64,000 bases of DNA. Source: Tessaracoccus sp. OS52 (GTDB lineage Bacteria; Actinomycetota; Actinomycetes; Propionibacteriales; Propionibacteriaceae). Positions within the stretch are counted from its first letter, which is position 1; each line of letters opens with the position of its first letter. Shown here piece by piece: positions 7,666 through 15,740 of this stretch. The notes under the pieces were generated by a model. It saw only the letters and a list, made by a program, of their open reading frames with translations, made no database searches and was not told the origin of the DNA. The translations under genes and the position numbers were made by a program. Where the stretch lies: NCBI RefSeq assembly GCF_020687685.1, contig NZ_JAJEWM010000001.1, positions 806,001-870,000 on the forward strand, written 5' to 3'.

Positions 7666-8393
7666 GCCCCACCACCTTCTCGCTACAGGAACTGCGGGCC
7701 GCGGTACACAGCTTGGACGCCGGCGTCTTCAGGACGGAGCACCCTCGCGCTTCAGTGCGGCCGGGCCCGTTGCCTGCGGGTGTGTCTGCGATCGGGGTGA
7801 TGGGTGTTGGTGGCGGGGTTGGTGCCACGGTGACGGCGTTGGCGGTCGCGGAGGTCACGCGCGCTGCGCGGCTGGTCGAGTTGTGTCCGCCGTGGGCGTC
7901 GGGTCTGGCGGATGCCACCACAGCTGAACTGGGGCTGGAGGAGGGGTGGCGGCTCGGTAAGCGTGGGGACCTGCTGGTCGAGCGGCTCCATGACCCCGCT
8001 GCCGCGATGCGTGACCTGCCCGGCCTTGCGGTGGTCGACGCCGGAGCTTGGGACGGCAGCCCACCGGCAGCCATCGACCAGTTCTCGAACCTGGTTGTTG
8101 TTGCCCGCCACAACATCCCGAGCCTGCGGAGGCTGTCGAACGTGTTGGAGTCCCTGCCTGACCTGTCGGCTGTGTGCGCGGTGGTTGGGGCACCTACCCG
8201 AGGGTGGCCGAGGCCCGTGATGGCCAGGATCGGGCCGCTGCTGCGGTCGGCGCTGGCGGATGGGCTGGTGCACGCGCTTCCTGAGTACCCGGTGCTGCGC
8301 CGTGCCGGGATCACCGGCCAGCCGCTGCCCAAGAGCCTGCTTGCTGCCACCACCCGTCTCGTCAAGGACCTGGAGGTCGACCCGCCATGCTGA
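7662..8393 (+). CDS. DUF6668-like protein with degenerate ParA/MinD P-loop
   Basis: A 243-residue protein with a ParA/MinD-like layout. A strand-loop-helix near residue 45 reads GVMGVGGGVGATVTALAVAE, where a MinD-type ATPase would have KGGxGKT. Both P-loop lysines are missing, so ATP hydrolysis is doubtful. Later segments (LAVVDAGAWDG, NLVVVARHNIPSLRRL, VCAVVGAPTRGW) follow the walker-B, switch and adenine-side strands of that fold. Proteins of this kind occur in actinobacterial conjugative clusters ahead of membrane components. It overlaps both neighbours by four to seven bases. Role inferred: polar recruitment or assembly factor for the transfer apparatus. Confidence 0.65.
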   Translation: MSPTTFSLQELRAAVHSLDAGVFRTEHPRASVRPGPLPAGVSAIGVMGVGGGVGATVTALAVAEVTRAARLVELCPPWASGLADATTAELGLEEGWRLGKRGDLLVERLHDPAAAMRDLPGLAVVDAGAWDGSPPAAIDQFSNLVVVARHNIPSLRRLSNVLESLPDLSAVCAVVGAPTRGWPRPVMARIGPLLRSALADGLVHALPEYPVLRRAGITGQPLPKSLLAATTRLVKDLEVDPPC

Positions 8394-8764
8394 CCGTTTC
8401 CATTCTCTTCACCCGTCTGGAACTTGCGTTCCTCCACACCGTCGGCACCGTGCTCGGTGTGGTCGGGTTCCCGGCTGCGGAGCCGCCGCCGCGGGGCAGG
8501 GTGTGTCCGATGGCCCCGGCCGGTGCGCAGCCGTTGGTGGATCAGTTCCTTGGCTGGTTCGCATGGTTCCTGGTGTGGGTGGCGTTCCCCACCGGCATCC
8601 TCGCCGCTGTCGGGATGATCGTGTTCGGCAAGATCTTCTCGATGGCCCACGTCGGCAAGGCCGGCTTGATCGGATTGTTCGTGGTGCTGGGAGCCGCGCT
8701 GCTCTACCTGGTCGTGCCTGGAATCCTGGCCGGCTTCCTCGGCGACGGCTGCGTCACCCGCTAA
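8387..8764 (+). CDS. Small membrane protein of conjugation cluster (VirB2/TrbC position)
   Basis: A 125-residue protein with an N-terminal hydrophobic stretch, then two strong membrane segments: about residues 53-80 (FLGWFAWFLVWVAFPTGILA region) and 92-115 (LIGLFVVLGAALLYLVV). A two-helix small membrane protein directly ahead of VirB8- and VirB6-like genes occupies the place of the pilin/TrbC subunit in other type IV secretion clusters, but sequence does not prove this; actinobacterial systems may lack a true pilus. It overlaps the previous gene by seven bases. Confidence 0.6.
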   Translation: MLTVSILFTRLELAFLHTVGTVLGVVGFPAAEPPPRGRVCPMAPAGAQPLVDQFLGWFAWFLVWVAFPTGILAAVGMIVFGKIFSMAHVGKAGLIGLFVVLGAALLYLVVPGILAGFLGDGCVTR

Positions 8765-8779
8765 CGGACGGGTCCTGAC

Positions 8780-9547
8780 ATGAACCCGAACAGAGCCGCA
8801 GCGGTGAAGCTGGTAGCGGCCGCAGCAACCATCGCCGCAATCCTGGTCTCCGGGCTGGCGCTGGCCTTTTACTTCGCCTTCACCGACACCGCACCCGCCC
8901 CCACTGACACCGCCGCCCACTCCACGCCGCCGTCGGGGGTGGGGGTGCGGGACCGGATCGCTGAGCAGCCGATGCCGCAGGTTTCACCTGAGGATGCCAC
9001 CGGCGGCACCCCTGCGCTGGTCCCGGCCGCGGCGATGACGCTGCCGCCGCCGACGGTGCTGGGGCCGGCGGGGATCCCGGCCGGGTTCCCCAACACGGCG
9101 GAGGGCGCGATTGCGCAGCTGGCCCAGATCCTGGTCTCGGCGTTGGGGCGGATGGACCTGGAGCATGCCCGCGAGGTCCGCGAAGCCTGGTTCGAGGATC
9201 CGGACTCGGATGGGGTGTGGCCGGTGATGCTGCTGGTGCAGCGCTTCTTGGAGGAGGCGGGGATGCCGCTTGGGTTGGAGGCCCCGGCGACCCTGACCGT
9301 GGCCCCGGTTGGGGCGCAGGTCAAGGGCTCCGACGGGCCCGACTGGACAGTGGCGTGCGTGCTGCTCGATGTCACCTACACCCACGTGCAGACGGCCCGG
9401 ATGGCGTATGGGCATTGCGAGCGAATGGCCTGGACCGGGGGGCGGTGGGTGGTCGCGGAAGGTTCCCATCCGCCCCCGGCGCCCTCGACGTGGCCGGGCA
9501 CCGACCTGGCCCGTGAGGCCGGCTGGCTGACCTGGGTGGAGGGCTGA
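8780..9547 (+). CDS. Single-pass membrane protein, VirB8/TcpC-like position
   Basis: A 255-residue bitopic protein. One membrane helix spans about residues 8-32 (KLVAAAATIAAILVSGLALA region); the rest is outside the membrane, with a Pro-rich linker to about 90 and then a globular domain containing repeated helix-strand elements (AIAQLAQILVSALGRMDLEH, WTVACVLLDVTYTHVQTARM). The topology matches NTF2-like assembly proteins VirB8/TcpC, but the sequence is too divergent to be sure. It lies 15 bases after the small membrane gene and three before the VirB6-like gene. Confidence 0.6.
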   Translation: MNPNRAAAVKLVAAAATIAAILVSGLALAFYFAFTDTAPAPTDTAAHSTPPSGVGVRDRIAEQPMPQVSPEDATGGTPALVPAAAMTLPPPTVLGPAGIPAGFPNTAEGAIAQLAQILVSALGRMDLEHAREVREAWFEDPDSDGVWPVMLLVQRFLEEAGMPLGLEAPATLTVAPVGAQVKGSDGPDWTVACVLLDVTYTHVQTARMAYGHCERMAWTGGRWVVAEGSHPPPAPSTWPGTDLAREAGWLTWVEG

Positions 9548-9550
9548 GGC

Positions 9551-11011
9551 GTGCCGTGGGACACGGTGTTGGACATCTTCTCCGACCTCGCCGCCGCCGG
9601 CGGCGCGATCGTGACCAGCCTGTGGATCAGCATCTGCATGGGCGTGTGGGGAGCCGGGCTGTGGGTGTTCCGGGTTGTGCTGGAGGTGGGTGAGTGGCTC
9701 CTGACACCACCGCTGTCGGCCACCAATCGGGATGGTTCTGCGACGTCGTTGACCTACGCATACAGCGTCACGCTGTGGTTCGCGCTGGCGTTGGCGTTGC
9801 TGCTGACGGTGGTGCATCTGATTGCCGCGGTGATCCGCCGCGACGCCAAGTCCCTGGGATCGCTGCTGTTGGGGGCTGTGCAGTTCCTGCTGGTGTCGAC
9901 TGTGGCGTTCGGTTACGCCGCGGCCGTGGTGACTGCTGTCGCCGGGATCAACCAGGCGTTGATGCGGGAGGTGCTCGGGATCACGACGATGCGGGATCTG
10001 GAGGTTCCAGGCTTCAACATCGCCGAGACCGCCGTCTCCGCAGTGGTGGCGACGGTGTTGCTGGCACTGGGGTTGGTGTTGTGGCTGGCCGCGTTGAGCC
10101 ACATCGTCGTGCTGCTGGGCAGGTCGGTGGCGTTGGTGGTCCTCACCGCGACCGCCCCGATCGCGGCTGCCGGGTTGTTGTATGAGCCGCTGAAGGGTTG
10201 GTTCTGGAAGACGTTCCGCTGGTTCCACGCCGCCGCGCTGGCACCGATCCTGATGACGCTGATGTTGGGGATCGGGATCCAGATCGCCAACAGCGTCGCC
10301 CTCGGCCAGGAAAACGACGTCCAGAAGGCAGCCGCGATGGCCGTGCCGGCGGTGGCGATGATCCTGGTCGCCTCCTGGAGCCCGTTCGCCCTGTTCCGGC
10401 TGCTCGCCTTCGTCGACCCCGGCACCACATCTGGCGCGAACTTCCGCGCGGCCCTGCAACCCAGCCATTCCTCCAGCCACCGGCTCGGACAGCTCCAGGA
10501 CAAGCTCACCGAACACGCCACAGAGAAGGCCACCGGCCAAGCGAGCAGCGCCGAAGCCACCACCGCCACCCGAACCAGCAACGCCCAGACCAGCAGCATC
10601 TCCCCATCCGGCGCACCTGGTGGCGCGAAACCGGCTGCGGCGCCCGCTGCGACCACCGGCCCAGCCGCAGCAGCACCCGTCGCTGGGGCGGGTGGTGCAG
10701 GGGCCGGCACCGCTGGGGCGGGTGGTGCTGGGGCGTCCGGCGGTGCTCGGGTTCCGGGCGGGGCGGCCGGGGTGGTTGCGGTGGGCGCGCTGGCCGGGGC
10801 GACGGCGTTGGTGAGGGCTTTCAAGGCTGCCGGGGCGGCTACGACGGGGATCGTCGCGGACTCGGCCAGCGGGATGGGATCGGGGGATCCGAGCTACCCC
10901 TACGACCCGGCCGGGGACACCCGCCGCCCGCACCACACCAGCCGCCGCACCCCGGCGAGGCACCGATCGGCCGTGATCAGCCAGGAGCACGACAATGCCA
11001 ACGACGTTTAG
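9551..11011 (+). CDS. VirB6/TrbL-like polytopic conjugation protein
   Basis: A 486-residue protein starting at GTG 9551 with GGAGGG upstream. Residues 1-290 contain about six or seven membrane segments, for example SVTLWFALALALLLTVVHLI, FLLVSTVAFGYAAAVV and VVATVLLALGLVLWLAALS. From about 300 the protein becomes an Ala/Gly/Ser/Thr-rich, probably disordered tail with one hydrophobic patch (VVAVGALAGATALVRAF). This is the layout of VirB6/TrbL-type inner-membrane channel proteins, including actinobacterial forms with long low-complexity tails. Its end overlaps the next gene by 17 bases. It is expected to form part of the translocation channel. Confidence 0.75.
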   Translation: MPWDTVLDIFSDLAAAGGAIVTSLWISICMGVWGAGLWVFRVVLEVGEWLLTPPLSATNRDGSATSLTYAYSVTLWFALALALLLTVVHLIAAVIRRDAKSLGSLLLGAVQFLLVSTVAFGYAAAVVTAVAGINQALMREVLGITTMRDLEVPGFNIAETAVSAVVATVLLALGLVLWLAALSHIVVLLGRSVALVVLTATAPIAAAGLLYEPLKGWFWKTFRWFHAAALAPILMTLMLGIGIQIANSVALGQENDVQKAAAMAVPAVAMILVASWSPFALFRLLAFVDPGTTSGANFRAALQPSHSSSHRLGQLQDKLTEHATEKATGQASSAEATTATRTSNAQTSSISPSGAPGGAKPAAAPAATTGPAAAAPVAGAGGAGAGTAGAGGAGASGGARVPGGAAGVVAVGALAGATALVRAFKAAGAATTGIVADSASGMGSGDPSYPYDPAGDTRRPHHTSRRTPARHRSAVISQEHDNANDV

Positions 11012-12497
11012 GAACTACACCCAGCCCCGGAACGGCTGGCTACTGGGCCAGGGACCAGCCCAGTTGGGGATCATCATCGCCGCCTCGTTCCCGGTCTGGG
11101 TCTCGATCAGCGCGCAGCGCTGGACCGCGGCAGGGGTGTTCGTGCTGGTGTGGGGGGTAGTGGTGCTGCTGACGGTGGTGCCGCTGGGGGGCCGGCCCAG
11201 CATCGGGTGGATGGCGGCAGCGGCCGCGTTCGGGATCTCCGCCCTCACCGGTTGGTCGGAGTTCACGTCCCGGGCTGAACGCGGCCGGTTGCGGGACCTG
11301 TCGGAGTTGGACATGCCTGGGTGCCTGCAGCCGGTCGAGGTGTTGGAGGGCCCACCCACGGGGTTGGAGCAGCACCGGATCGCTGTGATCAAGAACTCCG
11401 CCGCACGGACCTGGGCGATCACCGCCCGACTCCAGCACGACGGGACCGCCATGTCCGACTCAGCGGTGTTGGCGCGGTTCGCCGCCGGTTTGTCGGAGCT
11501 GGTCGACGCCGCCGCCCGCGGTGAACTCGTGACCGAGATCCATCTGATGGTGCGAGCCACCCCCGACGACTGCGCCGAGCGGGAACTGTGGCTCCGCGCC
11601 CACATCGCCGACGATGCACCCGATGCGTCGGTGGCCACCAACATCGAGCTGCTCCGGTGGGGACAGGCCGGCACCCGCAACGAGTACTTCCTCACCCTCG
11701 TGATACCGGAAACCCGGCTCGCGCGGGAGGCCAAACACCTAGGCGGACAGGTCGCCGGCCGGATGAGTGCCCTGGTCGCGGTCGCCGCCGAGATCGAAAC
11801 GACCCTGACCGGCCCCGTTGGCGCGACCAGCGTCGATTGGCTCACCTCCCCGGAACTCGCAGTGGCGGTGCGGACCGGGTTCGCACCCGGCGACCGGGCC
11901 GGCATCGTGCACGCCCAGGCGCAGCAAGCCAGCAACCCCACGGTGAACGCTGATGTGCCATGGGCGCTTGCGGGTCCCTCACACGCCACCCCGGCGGTGC
12001 GGCACTGGACCCACGACGCCTGGCACAGCGTCACCTCCACCCTGAAGCTGCCCGAACGCGGCACCGCCATGGGTGCCCTGGCCGACATCCTGGTCCCCAC
12101 ATCAGCGGCGGAGCGGCGCAGCGTCGCTGTGGTGTTCCCCATCGAGCAGCAGTCGGCCGCCGACCGGAAAGCCTCCCAGACCGAGTTCACCAGCAGTCTC
12201 GGCCAGGGACTCCGCGACCGGCTCGGGATCCGCACCGGCATCAAGGACCGCCGCCAACAGGACAAGATCGAACAGGTCGAGAACCAACTCTCACTCGGCG
12301 CCGCCCTCACCCACCCCTACGCCCTGTGCTCCACAACCGTCCCCGCCACCGCCCCCATCAACGAATACGGCCGACGGCTGGACGCATCCATCCGGCAGGC
12401 CGGGTTCGCCCCCCAACGCCTCGACCTCGCCCAGGACACAGCCTTCGTCACCGCCAACATCCCCCTGGGCATCTCACTGGCAGCGAAGGGACTGTGA
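10995..12497 (+). CDS. SCO6880-family conjugation protein
   Basis: A 500-residue protein with AGGAG upstream of ATG 10995. Two or three membrane helices occur in residues 22-90 (IIIAASFPVWVSI, FVLVWGVVVLLTVVPL, WMAAAAAFGISAL), followed by a large cytoplasmic domain. This is the typical SCO6880/PrgI-like architecture that accompanies the VirB4 ATPase in actinobacterial transfer clusters. Known family members are membrane-anchored and thought to dock the ATPase. The stop overlaps the ATG of the VirB4 gene (ATGA-type). No catalytic motif is visible. Confidence 0.75.
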   Translation: MPTTFRNYTQPRNGWLLGQGPAQLGIIIAASFPVWVSISAQRWTAAGVFVLVWGVVVLLTVVPLGGRPSIGWMAAAAAFGISALTGWSEFTSRAERGRLRDLSELDMPGCLQPVEVLEGPPTGLEQHRIAVIKNSAARTWAITARLQHDGTAMSDSAVLARFAAGLSELVDAAARGELVTEIHLMVRATPDDCAERELWLRAHIADDAPDASVATNIELLRWGQAGTRNEYFLTLVIPETRLAREAKHLGGQVAGRMSALVAVAAEIETTLTGPVGATSVDWLTSPELAVAVRTGFAPGDRAGIVHAQAQQASNPTVNADVPWALAGPSHATPAVRHWTHDAWHSVTSTLKLPERGTAMGALADILVPTSAAERRSVAVVFPIEQQSAADRKASQTEFTSSLGQGLRDRLGIRTGIKDRRQQDKIEQVENQLSLGAALTHPYALCSTTVPATAPINEYGRRLDASIRQAGFAPQRLDLAQDTAFVTANIPLGISLAAKGL

Positions 12498-13990
12498 TGG
12501 GCCGCCGCATCGCCGAACTCCTGGCCGACTTCGGCCACGACCTGCCAACCAGGCCCGACACACCAACCCCCACCCACACTCGGAGTCCGTTCACAGCTGT
12601 CCCGTCGTGGCGGGGACGCCGCTGGCCCGGCGCCGGGTGGGCAGCCTCCCGGCCGCCGGTGAGGCGGTACCGGATGACGTCGGACCAAGCCGGGTTGTAC
12701 TGGCCCTTCACAGCTCCGGCTGCGACCGCCCCGACCGGCGCGCCGATGGGGACCGACGTCTCTTCCGGCGCCACCTTCTACGTCGACCCCCACGGCTGGG
12801 TACAAGACGACCAGGTCCCCGTGACGAACCCGAACATCTTCATCTTCGGCAAACCCGGCCGGGGGAAGTCGGCGTGGGTGAAGGCCTTCCTGAACAGGAT
12901 GTTCGCCTTCGGCTACCGCGCCCTGATCCTCGGCGACCCCAAAGACGAATACGAGGCGCTATGCCACCACTTCGACGTCGAGCCGTTCCGGATCGGGCCG
13001 GGGATGTCGGCAAGGCTCAACCCACTCGACCCCGGCCCCCTCGCAGCCGGGTGGGACCGGATGGACCGCCTCGAGAGGGAATCACGCTCACGCATCATCT
13101 TCGGCCGGTGGCTGGTGCTGCTGCGCGGCCTGATCGGATCCCAGACCATCGGCGACCAACACGTACCGGTCGGGCCGAGCGAGGAGCAGGTCCTCAAAGC
13201 AGTGCTGGAATCACTCACCCGCCACGCCAGCGACTCCCGCCAACTGCGGCCGATCACGCTGCCGCAGATCTGGGCCGCCCTCAACGACCCCACCCCCGAC
13301 CTCGTGACCCACACCCGGTTCCAGGACCGGCAACGGTTCCTCGACGACACCCGGCTGCTGCGCGACGCCACCGCGCAACTCACCACAGGAGTCCTGGCGG
13401 GCATCTTCGACTCCGAAACCACCATCCGGATCGACTGGACCGCACCCGTCCAGTCGCTGTCGCTGTCCCGGCTCGCGGACCTCGGGGACCAAGCCACCGG
13501 GACTGCGTTGACGTGCCTGTCGTCGTGGGGGGCGGCGACGCGCTCCACCGGCGCTGGTGGGAACCGGATCAACGTGCGCGACGAGGCCTGGAAGCAGCTG
13601 CGTCTCGGCCCAGATGCGGTCGCCGCCTTCGACGCCGACCTGCGCCTCAGCCGAGCCCACGGTGACATCGAACTGGCCGTGTCCCACAAACCCTCCGACT
13701 ACCAAAGCGCCGGCCACACCGGCTCCCAAACCCAGGAGATCGCCAAGGACCTGCTCCACCTGGCCGACATCAAAGTCCTCTACGGCCAGGACGCGCAGGT
13801 CGCCGACGACCTCGAAGGACTGCTCGACCTCGGCCCGGTCGCACGCGACGCCGTCACCGGCTGGGCCATGAACCACAAAGGCCGAGCCCTCGTCTGCGTC
13901 GGACCCCGCACCCACAAAGTCCAACTCGCCCTGCACCCCGACCTGGAACTACCGCTCACCCACACCAACCAGCACCTGCACGCGACATGA
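12497..13990 (+). CDS. VirB4-like conjugative transfer ATPase
   Basis: A 497-residue ATPase. ATG 12497 overlaps the preceding stop; longer in-frame extensions are shadows of the upstream gene. A basic, Pro/Arg-rich N-terminus leads into the motor domain with Walker A GKPGRGKS at 118-125, a region LILGDPKDEYEALCHHFD, and a C-terminal half with motifs typical of VirB4 (SLSLSRLADLGDQATGTALT, NRINVRDEAWKQL, ELAVSHKPSDY). It is shorter than proteobacterial VirB4 because it lacks the N-terminal domain, which seems to be supplied by the separate SCO6880-type gene. It powers assembly or DNA transfer at the membrane. Coupled to the next gene by ATGA. Confidence 0.85.
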   Translation: MGRRIAELLADFGHDLPTRPDTPTPTHTRSPFTAVPSWRGRRWPGAGWAASRPPVRRYRMTSDQAGLYWPFTAPAATAPTGAPMGTDVSSGATFYVDPHGWVQDDQVPVTNPNIFIFGKPGRGKSAWVKAFLNRMFAFGYRALILGDPKDEYEALCHHFDVEPFRIGPGMSARLNPLDPGPLAAGWDRMDRLERESRSRIIFGRWLVLLRGLIGSQTIGDQHVPVGPSEEQVLKAVLESLTRHASDSRQLRPITLPQIWAALNDPTPDLVTHTRFQDRQRFLDDTRLLRDATAQLTTGVLAGIFDSETTIRIDWTAPVQSLSLSRLADLGDQATGTALTCLSSWGAATRSTGAGGNRINVRDEAWKQLRLGPDAVAAFDADLRLSRAHGDIELAVSHKPSDYQSAGHTGSQTQEIAKDLLHLADIKVLYGQDAQVADDLEGLLDLGPVARDAVTGWAMNHKGRALVCVGPRTHKVQLALHPDLELPLTHTNQHLHAT

Positions 13991-15138
13991 AACCCCTCGC
14001 CGCCGCTGCCGCAGCGTTCCTGACAGTCCCGCTCCTTGCCCTCTCGTTGCTCGTGCCGGTGCTCGCAGGAGGCGTCCAAGCCGACCAGCACGCCACTCAA
14101 TCAGCGACGTACTGCATCAACCGGGGGCAGAAGCCGTACCCACCCGTCGGCCTCGGCGGGCAGCCGAGCAGCACCCAGGCCGCCCGGCAGCCCCAGCGAT
14201 CGGCCTTCCCCGACGTCTATGACCGACACGAACCCGTCGCCCGCGCGATCGTCGCCGACCTCGAAGCAGCTACCAGTAGCTGTGCACCTGCCGAGACGGG
14301 TGTGGACTGTCCGGCGACTCCGTCGTCGGTGGGCAGCGAATACGGCCAAACGTCGGATGCGGTCATGGTGATGAGATGCGTCGCCGCCGGCTGGCCCCAG
14401 ATCCGCACCATCGGCGGCCTCCGGCCCGGCGATCCACGAGACCACGGCAGCGGCCGCGCCGTCGACGTCATTATCCCCAACTGGCGCACCCCGACCGGCC
14501 GAGCCCTCGGCCAGCAGATTGCCGAATGGGCACACGCAAACGCCCACACATTCGGGGTCACCTACGTCATCTGGGACCGCAAGATCTGGAGCCAAGCCCG
14601 CAACCCGGAGGGCTGGCGCCCCTGCTCGACCGGCGCCTGCTACGCCGGACCCGACCCATCCGCCGCGCACCTGGACCACGTCCACATCAGCGTCGCCGGC
14701 AACCAATACACCGGCCCAACTGCCCCCGGTGACTCGCGGGCGGTGTTGCCGGTAGCCAAGGGTTCCTACCGGATCTCGGCGTACTTTGGGCAGAGCGGTT
14801 CTCGCTGGGCAAGCACCCACACGGGGCTGGACTTCGCCGCCCGCGCAGGCACACCCATCCGTGCCGTCACTGCCGGAACAGTGGTCTCTGCCCGCAGCAC
14901 CGGCGGCCCGTGGGGGAACCTCACCAAGATCCAAGCCTCCGACGGCACCCAAGTCTGGTATGCCCATCAATCCCGGATGACCGTCACCGAAGGCCAACAG
15001 GTCACGGCCGGCCAACCCATCGGAGCGGTAGGCGCCACGGGTAATGCCTCCGGTCCACACTTGCACCTCGAGATTCGAAACAGAGGCCGACCCGTGGACC
15101 CACTCACCTGGCTCCGCGACCAAGGCCTACAACCGTAA
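13987..15138 (+). CDS. Secreted two-domain peptidoglycan hydrolase (M15-like plus M23)
   Basis: A 383-residue exported enzyme. Residues 1-30 are a signal peptide or anchor (MKPLAAAAAAFLTVPLLALS...). Residues ~115-235 resemble a DD-peptidase-like domain: GGLRPGDPRDHGSGRAVDV and HLDHVHISV supply the H...D...H..H zinc ligands. Residues ~255-380 are an M23/LytM endopeptidase with HTGLDFAA and HLHLEIRN. Transfer clusters need local cell-wall opening, and VirB1-like hydrolases do this; here two peptidase folds are joined. It lies between VirB4 and the coupling-protein genes and overlaps VirB4 by four bases. Confidence 0.85.
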   Translation: MKPLAAAAAAFLTVPLLALSLLVPVLAGGVQADQHATQSATYCINRGQKPYPPVGLGGQPSSTQAARQPQRSAFPDVYDRHEPVARAIVADLEAATSSCAPAETGVDCPATPSSVGSEYGQTSDAVMVMRCVAAGWPQIRTIGGLRPGDPRDHGSGRAVDVIIPNWRTPTGRALGQQIAEWAHANAHTFGVTYVIWDRKIWSQARNPEGWRPCSTGACYAGPDPSAAHLDHVHISVAGNQYTGPTAPGDSRAVLPVAKGSYRISAYFGQSGSRWASTHTGLDFAARAGTPIRAVTAGTVVSARSTGGPWGNLTKIQASDGTQVWYAHQSRMTVTEGQQVTAGQPIGAVGATGNASGPHLHLEIRNRGRPVDPLTWLRDQGLQP

Positions 15139-15299
15139 CAACGTCCCTCCTCCGCGGCGCGCTCCTGCGTGCCCACGGAGGAATCCACGGTCCACAAGCC
15201 GGCCCTCAGCATCCCGGGACCGGGGTCCTGCGCTGAGAACGACGCCAAGCGGGCCTGATCCAAATACGGGACCAGCCCGCGCTGATTGGAGGAGAGGGA

Positions 15300-15740
15300 A
15301 TGGATGACAGCCAACATCGGGATGAGTACCCGTGGACTTGGGAACCGGCCGCGGCCGCCGTGCTTCTGGTCGCGTGCATCTCCGTGCTCGCGCTGCAACT
15401 GGGTCGCTGCGCCGCGTTGATCATCACCGGCGCCGGGACGTGGTGGCCCCCGCCCGAGGAGCTGGTGACCAGCAGCTGGGGGATCATCCGAGGCGACATC
15501 ACGGCTGGGCTCCCGCTGCCAGCCCAGACCGCGGTCCCTGGCGGGCTGGTCTGGGGTGCGGCGGCGGTGATCGCGGCGGCTATGTGGGCAGGCTGTGGCT
15601 GGATCATCTGGCGAATCCGCGGCGGCGCGTCGAGGGGGATGGCCACCCCGGGTCAGGCAGAGCAGCTGCTCGGGATCAGTCGCCTCCGCAGGAACCGCAA
15701 GCTCATCCGCCCTGACCTGTACCCGAAGGCGCAGCGATGA
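15300..15740 (+). CDS. Membrane protein coupled to VirD4 (split N-terminal part)
   Basis: A 146-residue protein with GGAGGAGAGG just before ATG 15300. Two membrane helices occur at about 18-45 (AAAAVLLVACISVLALQL) and 83-105 (GLVWGAAAVIAAAMWAGCGW), with a basic cytoplasmic tail. It is coupled by ATGA to the VirD4-like ATPase, which itself lacks membrane helices. The pair together resembles the N-terminal membrane domain and motor of a single VirD4/TraG protein, so a split coupling protein is likely. Confidence 0.65.
   Translation: MDDSQHRDEYPWTWEPAAAAVLLVACISVLALQLGRCAALIITGAGTWWPPPEELVTSSWGIIRGDITAGLPLPAQTAVPGGLVWGAAAVIAAAMWAGCGWIIWRIRGGASRGMATPGQAEQLLGISRLRRNRKLIRPDLYPKAQR

Noticed and set aside
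9913-10824. Long antisense frames opposite the conjugation genes, and similar ones opposite the ABC and glycosidase genes
   Set aside because: They are mirror frames caused by high GC at third positions; repetitive Ala/Arg/Pro composition and no start signals.
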